Positions 8,331-9,756 of a stretch of DNA of 9,756 bases are shown here, in pieces. Position numbers and translations under genes: made by a program. How positions within the stretch are numbered: the stretch's first letter is position 1; each line of letters starts with the position of its first letter. Source of the DNA: Patescibacteria group bacterium UBA6489 (GTDB taxonomy: Bacteria > Patescibacteriota > Gracilibacteria > BD1-5 > UBA6164); NCBI GenBank assembly GCA_002435385.1, contig DJMN01000037.1, forward strand, positions 1 to 9,756, written 5' to 3'. The notes below the pieces were generated by a model that was not told the origin of the DNA, did no database searches, and worked only from the letters and a program-made list of their open reading frames with translations.

Positions 8331-8879
8331 TTGTTTTACTATTCAGTTTAATGTATTTACTTCAATAGTTTTTTTGTTATCGAGGAAAGTTCACTCAAAT
8401 CTTAAGATTTTATATGTATCATCTGTACATCCTGATAAAGCTAGGTTAGCTTGTTCAACCATTATTGTTCATGTTGAGGTTGGTATTGGAGTTGTTGTTC
8501 AATCAAGTTTTATACATTCAATATTATTAATTGAATAAAAATTTTGAATATTAAGAGATGCTAGTCCATAGTGTATCCATGAACTTCAACTAGAATAAAA
8601 TGTTTCTAGTGCTCAACTGTTTGAATTAGATATTTCTATCTTCCATTTTTTAGGTGTAATTAGTTCATCTCATATTCATTTTCATAGTAAAGCATTGTTT
8701 AGCGTTGTTTCTATGTTTGAAACTATTTGATTTCAAAATATATCTAGTTTTTGTTTCCCTGATAATCTATTATAATCTATGTTACTTACTCAAACAGCTA
8801 ATATTGCAATTAATGTAATTACAACAAGTAACTCAACAAGGGTAAATCCTTTTTTTTCTTTTATTTTTAAAAAAGTCAT
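8322..8879 (-). CDS. Type IV pilin / pseudopilin-like protein
   Basis: The protein has 185 residues, from ATG (8879-8877) to TAA (8324-8322). A basic leader (KIKEKKG) is followed by the class III prepilin signal GFTLVELLVVITLIAILAV. The prepilin peptidase should cut between G11 and F12, leaving E16 as the Glu5 of mature pilin. The hydrophobic N-terminal helix runs to about residue 30. The globular part has two cysteines (C122, C151), a likely disulfide. The end TIEVNTLNGIVKQLR is a beta-strand pattern common in GspH/FimT-like pseudopilins. It may be a minor pilin or a major subunit of a type IV pilus or type II secretion-like machine; no assembly genes (ATPase, platform, peptidase) are in the window. 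Ten or so of its glycines are TGA. The gene is convergent with the flippase gene and divergent from the Fn3 gene. Confidence 0.88.
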
Positions 8880-8887
8880 ACAAATAT

Positions 8888-8916
8888 TTGAAAAATAAAT
8901 AAATATGTAATATAAT
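8888..8916 (+). promoter_or_regulatory. Sigma-70-type promoter of the Fn3 surface protein gene
   Basis: TTGAAA (8888-8893) and a perfect TATAAT (8911-8916) are separated by exactly 17 bases. This predicts transcription from about 8923 and a leader of roughly 39 bases before the ATG at 8962. It is the best promoter in the window. The rest of the 82-base gap upstream of the pilin gene shows no comparably good minus-strand promoter. Confidence 0.6.
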
Positions 8917-8961
8917 AAAATTACTTCACAAAAAGGCAACATTTATTTTATAAAAAAGATT

Positions 8962-9756
8962 ATGAAAAAAGTATTATTAGTTTTGTTTTGATTATTTACT
9001 ACTCTATTTATAATGCCTGCATTTGCTTTATCTGCACCAGATTGATTAACAGTTCAAAAGGCTTCTGATAAATCTTTAGAGATAAAATGGAATAATGTAG
9101 AATGAGCATTGTGATATTATTTATATTATTCTAAACAATCATGAAAAGATGATGGTTCATATACTTATGAATGAGCTGATTTGATAGAGGGAAATACTTA
9201 TAAAATAGAGGGTTTAACACCTGAAACTACTTATTATATCGCACTAACTACAGTAGATGATAATTGAGATGAGAGTGATCCTTCTGAAGAATTAGTATAT
9301 AAAACTCTTGTTGAATGAGATAATGGAGGTTGACTTTTTTGACTAGAAAGTATTCCTAAGTTAGAAGATTTAAATAAGGTAAGATTATCTTTTAATGCTG
9401 ACTTAGATGAAAGTGATGATGCTATTAGGGAATTTAGAATTTTAGATAAAACTAATGGACAGAAACTAAATATAGATTCTATTGAGATTGATGCTACTAA
9501 AAAATCAGACTTATTATTAACTGTCTCACCTGATTTTGTTGAAGATAGAAAATATGAATTAACTATAGTTGCTATAGAGGATGTTGATTGAAGAAGTATA
9601 TCTTCTGGGGTTATGTGAGTTGTTGAATTTGTTGCGTCAAAAGGTAGTTGAGATACCACTACAGGATGAGATACTACCACAGGATGAGATACTACTACAG
9701 GATGAGATACTACTACAGGATGAGATACTACTACAGGATGAGATACCACTACAGGA
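8962..9756 (+). CDS. Secreted fibronectin type III surface protein with DTTTGG stalk, 3' truncated
   Basis: The frame stays open to the window edge, giving 265 residues so far. Residues 1-22 are a signal peptide (MKKVLLVLFGLFTTLFIMPAFA). Residues 24-116 form a fibronectin type III domain: SAPDGLTVQKASDKSLEIKW, then VEGALGYYLYYS, then LTPETTYYIALTTVDDNG with the family's tyrosine core. Residues 132-226 look like a second beta-sandwich (VRLSFNADLDES, KYELTIVAIEDVDG). A hexapeptide repeat DTTTGG begins at residue 231 and continues off the window. Such Thr/Gly repeats usually act as flexible stalks that lift binding domains from the envelope. Adhesion or glycan binding is plausible but not shown. 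Glycine is often TGA, including one in every repeat unit. ATG at 8962 is preceded by GATT with no Shine-Dalgarno sequence. Confidence 0.85.
9652..9756 (+). repeat. 18-bp tandem repeat encoding DTTTGG
   Basis: Five full copies of an 18-base unit (GATACTACTACAGGATGA and close variants) plus a 15-base partial copy run to the window edge. Units 3-5 are identical; units 1, 2 and 6 differ by single T/C changes at third codon positions only, so the peptide is unchanged. Each unit contains one in-frame TGA. The copy number beyond the edge is unknown. Confidence 0.97.

Noticed and set aside
8176..8538. Plus-strand open frame of 120 codons
   Set aside because: It lies across the flippase end and antisense to the pilin gene, whose prepilin motif is unmistakable.
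9234..9749. Minus-strand open frame of 171 codons with VSHPVV repeats
   Set aside because: It is the antisense image of the 18-bp repeat and Fn3 gene. The plus strand has signal peptide, domain and promoter; this frame has none.
9652..9756. CRISPR array
   Set aside because: The units are contiguous with no spacers and stay in frame with the coding sequence.

Overview
The window comes from an AT-rich bacterium that reads UGA as glycine (translation table 25). This points to the candidate phyla Absconditabacteria (SR1) or Gracilibacteria; the sequence alone does not say which. Read with the standard code the window is mostly gene-poor fragments. Read with TGA = Gly it resolves into nine long genes that fill almost all of it. 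The best proof is that in-frame TGA falls on invariant glycines of known families: the GMGTRFLP loop of GalU and four glycines in and next to the Nudix box. Start codons lack recognisable Shine-Dalgarno sequences, and five of seven ATG starts sit in the context TTATG.

Layout: (1) 2-1864 (+), 3' part of a long TolB/WD40-like beta-propeller protein with a helical tail, followed by a terminator hairpin. (2) 1948-4515 (+), a nucleotide-sugar cluster: galU (UDP-glucose pyrophosphorylase), a Nudix hydrolase, and a YvcK/CofD-family protein. A strikingly GC-rich hairpin element lies between galU and the Nudix gene. A strong bidirectional terminator follows. (3) 6729-4592 (-), a two-gene operon: a membrane-anchored TPR protein and a small charged protein of unknown function. 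(4) 6843-8330 (+), a Wzx/MATE-like polysaccharide flippase, divergent from the TPR gene. (5) 8879-8322 (-), a type IV pilin or pseudopilin whose stop overlaps the flippase stop by 9 bp. (6) 8962 to the window end (+), a secreted fibronectin-III surface protein running into an 18-bp tandem repeat that encodes a DTTTGG stalk and continues past the edge.

The common theme is the cell surface. GalU supplies UDP-glucose, the flippase exports lipid-linked glycan, and the pilin, the Fn3 protein and perhaps the propeller are exposed or envelope-associated. This fits a small host-attached or predatory CPR-type lifestyle, though that link is inference. I found no CRISPR array, insertion sequence, tRNA, rRNA or phage module. 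I see no clearly new multi-gene system. The least explained items are the TPR plus small-protein operon, the propeller protein's C-terminal domain and the GC-rich element.
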